NCBI GenBank assembly: GCA_963750935.1
Contig: CAVVSR010000014.1
Span: 558,001-622,000, forward strand
Reading direction: 5' to 3'
DNA: 64,000 nucleotides
Source: JACCXG01 sp963750935
Lineage (GTDB): Bacteria > Acidobacteriota > Vicinamibacteria > Vicinamibacterales > 2-12-FULL-66-21
The notes below the pieces were generated by a model, which saw nothing but the letters and a program-made list of their open reading frames with translations, was not told the origin of the DNA and did no database searches. Below, piece after piece: positions 7,402 to 16,020 of this stretch. Numbering within the stretch: the first letter of the stretch is position 1; the number at the start of each line of letters is the position of its first letter. A program made the translations under genes and the position numbers.

Positions 7402-9387
7402 ATGGCGTCGCCCTTGGACCGTGTAAACGGAAGCCTCGTCAGGCTGACGGTTCTGCTGACGGTGGTCTTCCTGCCGCCGGCCGTCGCGCTCGTCTGGCTC
7501 GGGTTGAATCTGCTGGCCCAGGAACGCGACCTTCAGCGTCAGCGTGAGGCGGACCGTCGTGAAGCCGCCGCCGAGGCCGTGACCCGCACGCTGGTGCAGT
7601 CATTGACGGAGATCGAGCGCGCCCTCACGGGCGGCGCGCTTCAGGCTGGCACAGTCCGGCTCAGGATGGGGCAGTCCGGGGTCGAGGTCGCTCCCCCGGG
7701 GGCCCTTGCATGGGTGCCGGTCCCTGCTGTCCTGCCCGAGTACGCGTCGGCGCCGTTCGAGGCGGCGGAGCGCGAGGAGTTCGCGGATCGCGGAGACCGT
7801 GGCCGCCGTGTCTATCATTCGCTCTCCGCCTCGCCGGATCGCCTTGTACGTACCGGCGCGCTGGTGCGTCGCGCCCGCCTGGCCCGTCGTGAGAGCAGGC
7901 TCGACGAGGCCCTGACGGCGTACCGGGAACTGGCGAAGGAGACGGCCGTGGCAGTGAACGGCATGCCGGCCGATCTGGTGGGGCGCAGGATGATCTGCGA
8001 CATCCTTCGCGCGATGGGCCGAGGCCCGGCGCTCGTCGCTGAAGTCGCCGCGCTGCGCGGGGACTTCGCTGCCGGAAAGTGGCTGCTCGATCGGACCTCG
8101 TGGGAAGTCGCCGCAGCCGACATCGCCGCTCTCACCGGCACGGCGGACGCATTCGCGACGCCTCGAGCGCTGTCGGCGGCCGCAGACGCATTTCATGCCG
8201 CGCGGGCCGAGACCACTGCGTCCGTACACGGCCGACGCGTCGTCGTTGCCGATGGACGATCCGTCACGCTCCTGTGGCGGAGGACGCAGGCTGAAACCGT
8301 GGTGCTGATGGTGCCTCCGGCATCCGTGCTGGCATGGGTGGAAGAGCTGCCGGGGCGAGATCCGCTGTCCCCGGTGCAGGTAAGTGTGTTCACCGACCGC
8401 GGCGATATCGTCGCGGGACCGGCGGCAGCCGACGAGCGCGGGGCGGCGGTCCCGTCGATTCGCCTCGCGGCGGAAACCGGACTGCCCTGGAACCTGCGCA
8501 TCGCGGTGGCGCCGTCAGCGGCCGCCAGGCGGCAGCTCGCCGTCCGGCAGCGGCTGCTCACGGGCTCCCTGGTGGCGCTGGTCGCGCTGATCGCCGCGGG
8601 CGGTTACCTGGTGTGGCGCGTGGTGCGGCGCGAGGTCGAGATCGCCAGGCTCCAGACGGACTTCGTCGCCGCGGTGTCCCACGAGTTCCGTACCCCGCTG
8701 ACATCGCTGAGACACGTCACCGAGCTCCTGCAGGAAAGCGACGACATGCCGGCGGAGCGGCGGCAGTCCTTTTATGGGGTTCTGGCCCAGAGCGGCGACC
8801 GGCTGCACCGTCTCGTGGAAACGCTGCTTGACTTCGCTCGGATGGAAGCGGGCCGGCACCCCTGGCAGCTGCGGCCGCTCGACGCGCGCGAGCTGTTGCA
8901 TACCGCTGCCGCGGAGTTCGAGACGACGCACCCCGACCGTGTTCTCGAAGTATCGATAGATGCTGACGCAGCCGCGAAGATCCTGGCCGACCGCGACGCG
9001 ATGATGCAGGCGCTGGCCAACCTGCTGGACAACGCCGTCAAGTATTCCCCGGACGGCGGCCGCATCGGCCTGCGGCTCGCCCGCACCGCGTCCGCCGTGA
9101 CCATCACGGTGACGGACGAAGGTCTGGGGATTCCGCCAGGCGAGGTGGCGACGATTCCGGGGAGGTTCGTGCGCGGCCGCCAGGCGACCGAGCGCCGCAT
9201 CAAGGGTACCGGCCTCGGCCTCGCCCTCGTCGCCCACATCGTCCAGGCCCACGCCGGGCGCCTCGAGATCGCCAGCCGCGAGGGGCGCGGCAGCTCGTTC
9301 ACGCTCGTGCTGCCGGCCGGCGCAGATGCCGCCGCGTTGCCGTCACCAGTCGCCGCCACCGTCGATGCCCCGCATCCTCATCGTTGA
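7402..9387 (+). CDS. Membrane sensor histidine kinase (module 1)
   Basis: 661 residues. Transmembrane segment 1 is at about 12-38, followed by a long periplasmic or extracellular region. The second membrane segment (GSLVALVALIAAGGYLVWRV) is followed at once by the H-box FVAAVSHEFRTPLTSLRH with His427 as the phospho-acceptor. The catalytic domain has LANLLDNAVKYS (N box), DEGLGIPP (G1) and KGTGLGLALV (G2). The sensor domain has no recognised ligand-binding family. The response regulator gene at 9365 overlaps the 3' end. A second copy of the same module lies at 13343-18348. Confidence 0.88.
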   Translation: MASPLDRVNGSLVRLTVLLTVVFLPPAVALVWLGLNLLAQERDLQRQREADRREAAAEAVTRTLVQSLTEIERALTGGALQAGTVRLRMGQSGVEVAPPGALAWVPVPAVLPEYASAPFEAAEREEFADRGDRGRRVYHSLSASPDRLVRTGALVRRARLARRESRLDEALTAYRELAKETAVAVNGMPADLVGRRMICDILRAMGRGPALVAEVAALRGDFAAGKWLLDRTSWEVAAADIAALTGTADAFATPRALSAAADAFHAARAETTASVHGRRVVVADGRSVTLLWRRTQAETVVLMVPPASVLAWVEELPGRDPLSPVQVSVFTDRGDIVAGPAAADERGAAVPSIRLAAETGLPWNLRIAVAPSAAARRQLAVRQRLLTGSLVALVALIAAGGYLVWRVVRREVEIARLQTDFVAAVSHEFRTPLTSLRHVTELLQESDDMPAERRQSFYGVLAQSGDRLHRLVETLLDFARMEAGRHPWQLRPLDARELLHTAAAEFETTHPDRVLEVSIDADAAAKILADRDAMMQALANLLDNAVKYSPDGGRIGLRLARTASAVTITVTDEGLGIPPGEVATIPGRFVRGRQATERRIKGTGLGLALVAHIVQAHAGRLEIASREGRGSSFTLVLPAGADAAALPSPVAATVDAPHPHR

Positions 9388-10045
9388 AGACGAGCCGGCG
9401 ATCGTGCTCAGCCTCGAAGAGGATCTTGGGCGGCAGGGATATGCCACCGAGGTGGCGCGTGACGGCGCGTGCGCCATCGAGCTGGGCATGCACCAGCGCT
9501 GGGACTTGATCCTGCTCGACGTGATGCTGCCCAAGGTCGACGGCCTTGATGTCTGCGCCGAGCTGCGCCGGGCCGGGGTGAAGACGCCAATCATCCTGCT
9601 CACCGCCCGATCGCAGGAGGCGGAGAAGATCCTCGGCCTCGACTCGGGTGCGGACGACTACGTGACGAAGCCCTTCAGCCTGCGAGAGCTGCGCGCCCGC
9701 ATCCGGGCCCAGCTGCGCAGAGGCGAGCAGCGTGCGGCACGAGTCGTGCGGTTCGGGGAAAATGAAGTCGATCTCGATCGCGCCGAGGCCAGCTGCCGGG
9801 GCGCGCGTGTTGAGCTCACCGCGCAGGAATTCCGCCTGCTCGAGGTGTTTCTGCGCAACGCGGGGCGGGTGATGAGCCGCGATCAGCTGATCGACGCCGC
9901 GTGGGGACCGGGCATGGCGATTACCGATCGCGCCGTGGATACCCACGTGTTCAACCTGCGCAAGAAGATCGAGCCGGTGCCGGCCGAGCCGAGATTTCTG
10001 ATCGGGGTTCGCGGGCTGGGCTATCGATTTGAGCCGGGGCAGTGA
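9365..10045 (+). CDS. OmpR-family response regulator (module 1)
   Basis: 226 residues. The receiver domain begins MPRILIVEDEPAIV; the phospho-acceptor is Asp52 in LILLDVMLP, with the switch Thr in LLTARS and Lys in DDYVTKPFS. The C-terminal winged helix is marked by LTAQEFRLLEVFL, DTHVFNLRKKIE and GVRGLGYRFEP. The gene starts inside the kinase gene (23-bp overlap), so the two are co-translated and form a cognate pair. It probably controls the neighbouring PD40 gene or its own operon, which is inference from position only. Confidence 0.92.
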   Translation: MPRILIVEDEPAIVLSLEEDLGRQGYATEVARDGACAIELGMHQRWDLILLDVMLPKVDGLDVCAELRRAGVKTPIILLTARSQEAEKILGLDSGADDYVTKPFSLRELRARIRAQLRRGEQRAARVVRFGENEVDLDRAEASCRGARVELTAQEFRLLEVFLRNAGRVMSRDQLIDAAWGPGMAITDRAVDTHVFNLRKKIEPVPAEPRFLIGVRGLGYRFEPGQ

Positions 10046-10128
10046 CGATGCGCGGCCTTAACCGACTCTTGACGCCGCGCCACTCGCCACGTGACGCACG
10101 AATCGGAAACTGCTGCCCGGAGGTTGTC

Positions 10129-12288
10129 ATGAAGCGAGTTGTTCTGGGCGTGAGTCTTGTCGTGGCGTTGGCGTTCGGACCTGACACTGTCCTGCGCGCG
10201 CAGCCTGACCGGGCCGAGAGCGCGCTGCGCATCGCGATCGAGACGGAGACGGTCAAGGGAGATTTGAAGGGCGCGATCGAGCAGTACACCAAGATTACGG
10301 AGCGCTACGGAGCGAATCGCGATGTCACCGCCCAGGCACTGTTGCGACTGGCCGGGTGCCTGAGCAAGACAGGACAACCTGGACCGGCCCGCGCCATCTA
10401 CGATCGCATCCTCCACGAGTACCCCGATCAAGCGCAGGTGAGGGCCGCCGCAGAGCGCAAGGTGTCAGGTGGTGGTTCTGTCCCGCGGGGACTTACCGAG
10501 CGCATCGTTTGGTCCGGAGCAGATGTCACGCTGGATGGCAGGCCTTCGGCCGATGGCCGATACGTCGGGTTCACGGACTGGGAGTCGGGTGGCAACCTCG
10601 CCGTTCGGGATCTGAACTCCGGTACGAACCGTCTTCTCACACGCCACGCGAGCGTCGTGATGGGCAACTACCAGTACGGAACGGGTGCGTACACGGCGTT
10701 CCCGAGGTTCCTGCCGGGAGACAAGGCGATCCTTTACAACTGGCATGCTGGCGGCGTCGTCCAACTGCGGCTGATCGGGATCGACGGATCGGAGGATCGA
10801 TTGGTTCTCGCGAACCAGGAATTCGAGCCCTGGCTCGGAGCTGTTTCACCGGACGGCCGGAGTGCTGCCGTCACCCTGTGGCGCGGAGATCGTACGCGCC
10901 AGCTCGCGATCGTCTCGATTGAGTCTGGTGTGGTCAGGCCTCTCAAGTCGCTGGAATGGCGGGAACCGGCCATCGGCAACTTCTCGCCGGACGGGCACCG
11001 CATCGCGTACTCGGTTCCGGTTCGTCAGAACAGCGAGGAGCGGGAGATCTTCACGATCGCCATCGACGGCTCCTCCGAAGCATCGGTGCTCCGCGGGCCC
11101 GGAAAGCACCTGTCACCGTTCTACAGCAATGACGGAAATCGGCTTGTGTTTCCGAGCGACCGATCGGGTCAGTGGGCTCTCTGGACCGTCCCGCTGTCGA
11201 AGGGGCGAGCGACTGGGCCGGCAACAGTGGTCAAGCAGCATGCCGGTCGTACCGCCATGGGGTTCAGTCGCGGCGGGTCGTTCTTTACCGGCGAGGTGTT
11301 CTCGAGCGCGACCACTTTCGTGGTGGATTCATTGAAGACCGGTGCTTCGAGCCGTCCGAAGGCTCTGACCGACCGTAACGGGGACACCCACCGCCCCAGG
11401 TTTTCGCCTGACGGCAAATATGTCGCGTATGTCTCCGACGTTCGCGCTCTCGACTCGGGGAGAGTAGTGTGGACGATTCGGGAACTGCCATCAGGCCGAG
11501 AGCGGGAATTCACCGTGCGATTGCCGCGGAACACCCCAGCCTATGCCACAGCCCTGCACTGGGCTTCCGACAGTCAGCGGTTGATCGCACCAGGTTTCCG
11601 CGATGAAACGGGCGCGATGCAGCCGGGCTTTCGCTACATCGACGTGGAGACCGGACGCGAAGCGAACCTCCTGGCCGCGGATATCCCGCCGGCCCAGGTC
11701 GCTTTCGCTCCCGGCGAGCGATTCATCTTCTCCTCGCCTCGCGAGTCGCCGCAGCCCTCGCAGACAAACCGACTGGGGACTCTGCTTCGCCATCCCGTCC
11801 CCGTCGGGGTGCCTGACACCGTACACACGGCGCCGACTCGCACGGGCCGGTTCGATTCACTGTCGCTGTCTCCAGATGGCAGTCGACTGCTGTTCACGCA
11901 GGATCAAACCATCCGTGTCATCGCGATCGGCGGTGGCGATGTCAAGACTCTCGTCATTGTTCCGGATACATTGGAGCTTGGTGATGTCGCGTGGATGCCT
12001 GACGGACAATCCATCCTGTTCGTGCAGGCGCAAGGAGTGAATGCGGCAAGACAGTCTCGCGTCTACCAGATGGCCATTGGCGGCGCTCCGATCGCCACCG
12101 AAATCACGATGCCTTGGATCACGAACTTGAGCATCCATCCTGACGGCCATCGGCTCGCATTTCGCGGCACCACAGGCAAGCAGGAGATTTCGGTGCTGGA
12201 AAACCTGGTCTTCGCCGGCGGGACGTCGCAGGCAGGCGCGGCGACGCAAATTCCACCCAAGGCTGACAGAAACCTGACAGGGCGGTAA
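10129..12288 (+). CDS. Secreted TPR/PD40 beta-propeller protein (module 1)
   Basis: 719 residues. A signal peptide (MKRVVLGVSLVVALAFG) precedes a helical TPR-like segment (ETVKGDLKGAIEQYTKITE, LLRLAGCLSKTGQPGPARAI). After it come repeated WD40-like PD40 blades with SPDG motifs such as FSPDGHRIAY, FSPDGKYVAYVSD and LSPDGSRLLF. PD40/TolB-like propellers are protein-binding platforms in the periplasm. The start at 10129 has GGAGG seven bases upstream. It directly follows the kinase/regulator pair, as its paralogue at 16021 does. Exact function unknown. Confidence 0.78.
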   Translation: MKRVVLGVSLVVALAFGPDTVLRAQPDRAESALRIAIETETVKGDLKGAIEQYTKITERYGANRDVTAQALLRLAGCLSKTGQPGPARAIYDRILHEYPDQAQVRAAAERKVSGGGSVPRGLTERIVWSGADVTLDGRPSADGRYVGFTDWESGGNLAVRDLNSGTNRLLTRHASVVMGNYQYGTGAYTAFPRFLPGDKAILYNWHAGGVVQLRLIGIDGSEDRLVLANQEFEPWLGAVSPDGRSAAVTLWRGDRTRQLAIVSIESGVVRPLKSLEWREPAIGNFSPDGHRIAYSVPVRQNSEEREIFTIAIDGSSEASVLRGPGKHLSPFYSNDGNRLVFPSDRSGQWALWTVPLSKGRATGPATVVKQHAGRTAMGFSRGGSFFTGEVFSSATTFVVDSLKTGASSRPKALTDRNGDTHRPRFSPDGKYVAYVSDVRALDSGRVVWTIRELPSGREREFTVRLPRNTPAYATALHWASDSQRLIAPGFRDETGAMQPGFRYIDVETGREANLLAADIPPAQVAFAPGERFIFSSPRESPQPSQTNRLGTLLRHPVPVGVPDTVHTAPTRTGRFDSLSLSPDGSRLLFTQDQTIRVIAIGGGDVKTLVIVPDTLELGDVAWMPDGQSILFVQAQGVNAARQSRVYQMAIGGAPIATEITMPWITNLSIHPDGHRLAFRGTTGKQEISVLENLVFAGGTSQAGAATQIPPKADRNLTGR
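12263..12280 (+). promoter_or_regulatory. Tandem CTGACAG repeats, 11-bp period
   Basis: CTGACAG occurs at 12263-12269 and again at 12274-12280, with a 4-base spacer. That geometry is the one used by OmpR/PhoB-type winged-helix regulators. The site overlaps the last codons of the PD40 gene and lies about 30-50 bp upstream of the cytochrome c peroxidase gene. A similar CCTGACA pair follows the second PD40 gene. Candidate operator, not proven. Confidence 0.35.
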
Positions 12289-12311
12289 CACCAGCAGAAC
12301 GCTCCTCGGTC

Positions 12312-13194
12312 ATGCTGAGTTGCATGCTGGTCGAACTCGTGCTCACGCTCGTCATTCCTCTGGGACTGGACCTCTACATGCCGGTCCCGGAGGACAACCC
12401 CCTGACCGCCGAGAAGATCGAGCTCGGGCGTCAGCTGTTCTTCGACCCGCGCCTGTCGCGTACCGGACTGGTGGCGTGCGGCACCTGCCACCAGCCGGCG
12501 CGTGGCTTCGCGGACGGCAACCCGGTGGCGGTCGGCGTCGATGGCCGGCGCGGGCGGCGCAACGCCCCGGCGCTGATCAATCGCGGCTACGGGCGCGCCT
12601 TCTTCTGGGATGCGCGGGTGACGACGCTGGAAGAACAGGTGCTGCGTCCGATTGAAGACCCCGACGAGATGGGCTCGTCGTTGATCGAGGCCGCGGCGCG
12701 CGTCGGCCATGAGCCCGGTGGAGCTCTCGCGCGCCCTCTCGAGCTTCGTGCGTTCGATCCTCTCCGGGAACTCTCCCTTCGACCGCTTCATCAGCGGCGA
12801 TCGCGAGGCGCTGAGCGTCGAGGAACAGGCCGGCCTGCGCATCTTCCGCGGCAAGGGCAATTGCACGTCCTGCCACGTCGGTCCGAATCTGACCGACGAG
12901 CGCACGCACAACACGGGCGTCGCCTGGAATGGCAGCGCCCTCGCCGATCCTGGGGGCGGGCGCGGCGACTTCAAGACGCCGACCCTGCGCGAGGTCGAGC
13001 ACACCGCGCCCTACATGCACGACGGCAGCCTTGCGACGCTGGACGACGTCATCGACTTTTACGACGGCGGCGGCCGCGCGAACCCGTCGCTCGACCCCGA
13101 GATCCGGCCGTTGCGGCTGTCCGCTGAGGAGAAGCGGCAGCTCGTCGCGTTCTTGCGCACCGTGTCCGGTGCCGTGCAGTTCGGCACGCGGTGA
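12312..13194 (+). CDS. Dihaem cytochrome c peroxidase / MauG family, +1 break near 12708
   Basis: About 293 residues over the break. A hydrophobic N-terminus (LVELVLTLVIPLGLDL) suggests export. Two haem c sites are visible, CGTCH in the first half and CTSCH in the second, plus NAPALINRGYGRAFFWD and RDFKTPTLREVE-like blocks (here GDFKTPTLREVEHTAPYMHD), typical of the CCP/MauG family. Members reduce hydrogen peroxide or oxidise protein side chains in the periplasm. The frame breaks after EAAARVG and resumes with MSPVELSRALSSFVRSILSG. One extra C at 12707-12708 explains it. It sits between the two two-component modules. Confidence 0.85.
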
Positions 13195-13342
13195 TTCCTC
13201 GATCGCAGGGCCGGCGCAGGTCGTACCATCATTCCGCCGTGTGCCGGAGCTGAGCATCACGGCCGTTCCCCGTCTTCACACAATCAACACAATCCAGCCA
13301 CCGTGGCCGCACCATCCGGCGAGTACACTGTCGCTGCCCCCG

Positions 13343-15265
13343 ATGCGATCCTCCGGTTCCCGTGCGCCGCGCCCTCTGATGGCGCTGGTTCTCACCATCA
13401 CCGTGGTGCCGCTTGCGGTATTCCTCTGGCTGGGGTGGAAGCTCACACAGCAGGATCGCGCGATCGAGCGGCAGCAGCGGGGCGAACATCTGCAGCTCGC
13501 GGCGGGCAAGGTGATCGCCGCCGTCGACCGGGCCATCTCGGCATCGGAGCAGGCCCTCGCCGCCGGCAAGACCGATTGGCCCGACGGCGCGGTGGCGGTA
13601 ACGTTTGCCGACGATCGCATCGCGGTGGCGCCGCCAGGGCGCCTCGCATACCTGCCCATCGTTCCCCGCGTGCGCGAAGTGCCGGCGAAGGCCTTCCGTG
13701 AAGCGGAAGCGATCGAGTTCCGCGACCGGGATCGCCCCGCCGCCGTCGGTGCGTACCGGCGACTGAGCGCCTCGCCGAACGCCGCCCTGCGTGCGGGCGC
13801 TCTGCTCCGTCTCGCCCGCAATCTCGCGGCATCAGGCCAGGTTGAAGCGGCGCTGGATGCGTACACCGCGCTCGGGCGTATCGACGACGTCACCGAGGCC
13901 GGAGTACCGGTCAGTCTTGCGGCCGCATGGGGACGGTGCGCCCTGTTCGCCGAACGACGGCGCGACGATGAGCTCCGCGTCGAGGCGCGAACCCTGCTCG
14001 ATCGGCTGCGCGCGGGACGCTGGCCTGTGACCGAGGCGGTGTACGCGACCTACGCGGCCGACGCTGCGCGTTGGAGCCGCGTCGAAGGGCAGCCCGCAGC
14101 CGCGGAGCTGCTGGCCGCGGCGGTTTCGCGCGCGTGGAAGACGGACGCGAGCTCGCGGACTCCCTTCGTCGCGCGGCCGATGCGCGAACGGCTCGAAGCT
14201 GGCGGCTCGCCCGTCATCGTTCTCTTCCACGCCGGGCCGCCGCGACGAGGGCTGTTCGTGCTGCCCCCGTTCGTCGAGGCGGCGTGGCTCTCGCCCGCCC
14301 GGATGCTGGCCGGGGCCAACGGCATCGGAATCGTCTCTCCGGCTATCGGTGGGATCTCCGATGTCGACGCTGGCGGCAAGCTGGGCGCCGGGGAGCTGAC
14401 TATCAGTCCGTCGCAATCAGGCCTGCCCTGGCCGATGGCCTTCCACGCCGGTGGTGCTGGACCCGCCGCGGATCTCGCGGCTCGCCGCCGCCTGCTTGCC
14501 GCTGGGTTCGTGTTGCTCGCGACGCTATCCGTCGCGGCGAGCGTGCTGATCCTGCGCGCGGTCGGACGGGAGATGGCGGTGGCGCGCCTCCAGTCTGATT
14601 TCGTGGCGGCGGTATCGCACGAGTTCCGCACCCCGCTGACGACGCTGCGGCAATTCACCGACCGGTTACGTGGGCAGCCGGACCTGAGCTGGGAGCGGCG
14701 CGTCCAGTGCTACGAGGCGCAGGCGCGCGCCACCGATCGGCTGACGAAGCTGGTGGAGTCCGTTCTCGACTTCGGACGGATGGAGGCGGGCGCGCGGCCG
14801 TATGCGCTCGGGCCCCACGATTGTGCCGCCCTCGTGGAGCACGTCGTCGCCGACTTTCGGGACACGCCGCAGGCCGCTGGCCGGTCGCTGACCCTGCGCA
14901 GGAATGGCTGTATGGCCGTCGATGCAGACGAAGAGGCCCTCTCGAGGGCACTCTGGAATCTGCTCGACAACGCCGCCAAGTACTCCCCCGAGGGATCGGA
15001 GATCGCGATTGACCTGTCCACCGCGGCAGACGAAGGACGCATCGCCGTTCGCGATCGGGGGCTTGGCATTCCGGCCGCTGAGCGGCAGCGTTTGTTCTTG
15101 AAATTCCAGAGGGGTGAGCAGGCGCGCCGCCTCGGCATCAAGGGCACGGGGATCGGCCTGGCGATGGTGGATCACATCGTGCGGGCACACCAGGGGCGCG
15201 TGGAAGTCGAGAGCGAACCGGGCGAGGGCAGCACGTTCACCATCGTGCTGCCGCTGAAAGGGTGA
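13343..15265 (+). CDS. Membrane sensor histidine kinase (module 2)
   Basis: 640 residues from an ATG at 13343; upstream in-frame sequence is not protein-like. Membrane segment 1 is ALVLTITVVPLAVFLWLGW, and the second membrane segment (AAGFVLLATLSVAASVLIL) is followed by FVAAVSHEFRTPLTTLRQ with His426. N, G1 and G2 boxes are LWNLLDNAAKYS, DRGLGIPA and KGTGIGLAMV. Domain order and H-box wording match the kinase at 7402, so the two are paralogues. The stop overlaps the start of the response regulator (GTGA). Confidence 0.88.
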   Translation: MRSSGSRAPRPLMALVLTITVVPLAVFLWLGWKLTQQDRAIERQQRGEHLQLAAGKVIAAVDRAISASEQALAAGKTDWPDGAVAVTFADDRIAVAPPGRLAYLPIVPRVREVPAKAFREAEAIEFRDRDRPAAVGAYRRLSASPNAALRAGALLRLARNLAASGQVEAALDAYTALGRIDDVTEAGVPVSLAAAWGRCALFAERRRDDELRVEARTLLDRLRAGRWPVTEAVYATYAADAARWSRVEGQPAAAELLAAAVSRAWKTDASSRTPFVARPMRERLEAGGSPVIVLFHAGPPRRGLFVLPPFVEAAWLSPARMLAGANGIGIVSPAIGGISDVDAGGKLGAGELTISPSQSGLPWPMAFHAGGAGPAADLAARRRLLAAGFVLLATLSVAASVLILRAVGREMAVARLQSDFVAAVSHEFRTPLTTLRQFTDRLRGQPDLSWERRVQCYEAQARATDRLTKLVESVLDFGRMEAGARPYALGPHDCAALVEHVVADFRDTPQAAGRSLTLRRNGCMAVDADEEALSRALWNLLDNAAKYSPEGSEIAIDLSTAADEGRIAVRDRGLGIPAAERQRLFLKFQRGEQARRLGIKGTGIGLAMVDHIVRAHQGRVEVESEPGEGSTFTIVLPLKG

Positions 15266-15943
15266 ACGTGGCGAGAGTGCTGGTCGTGGAGGATGAACCG
15301 GATATCGCGCTCGGCCTGCAGCTGGACCTCCAGGACGAAGGGCACCATGTGGAAATCGCCGTTGACGGCCAGGAGGCGAGCCGGCGCGGGCCGCGAAGCC
15401 GGATGGGACGTGATCCTGCTCGACGTGATGCTGCCGTTGAAGGACGGCTTCGAGGTGTGCCGCGAGCTGCGCCGGGCCAGGGTGCGCACCCCGATCATGA
15501 TGCTCACCGCCAAGGCGCAGGACGCGGAGAAGGTCATGGGACTCGACATGGGCGCCGACGACTACGTGACCAAACCGTTCAGCCCGCGAGAGCTCCGCGC
15601 GCGTGTCCGGGCCCTGCTCCGCCGCTCGAGCCAGGCAGAGCCCCAGGCGGTTCATCGCGTCGGCGACTGCGAGATCGATTTCGCCCGGGCCGAAGTGAGG
15701 CGCGGCGGACACGCGGAAGACCTGACCGCGATCGAGCTGAAAATGCTCGAGGCCTTCCTGCGCCAGCCGGGCCGCGTGATCACCCGCGCGCAGATCATCG
15801 ACGAGGTCTGGCGTGACGTCGCGGTCACCGATCGCGTCGTCGATACTCACATCGTGAAGCTGCGCCGGCGCATCGAGGTCGATCCGGCGCAGCCCCGTCA
15901 CATCGTCAGCGTCCGCGGGATCGGCTACCGGTTCGAGCCATGA
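15262..15943 (+). CDS. OmpR-family response regulator (module 2), +1 break near 15382-15394
   Basis: About 226 residues over the break. It starts at GTG 15262 (or GTG 15268) with NVARVLVVEDEPDIALGLQL and reads to DGQEAS. One extra base then shifts the frame, which resumes at EAGWDVILLDVMLP, containing the phospho-acceptor Asp. Downstream are MLTAKAQDAEK, DDYVTKPFSPRE and the winged helix LTAIELKMLEAFL with VRGIGYRFEP. The counterpart at 9365 is intact, which supports a sequence error here. It is the cognate partner of the overlapping kinase gene. Confidence 0.88.
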
Positions 15944-16020
15944 CGACACCAAATCGTCACCGTCACCGCGTCAGCGCCGCACACGCGATGCCTAGAGTGG
16001 CTGGCGTGGAGGTTGGGGTT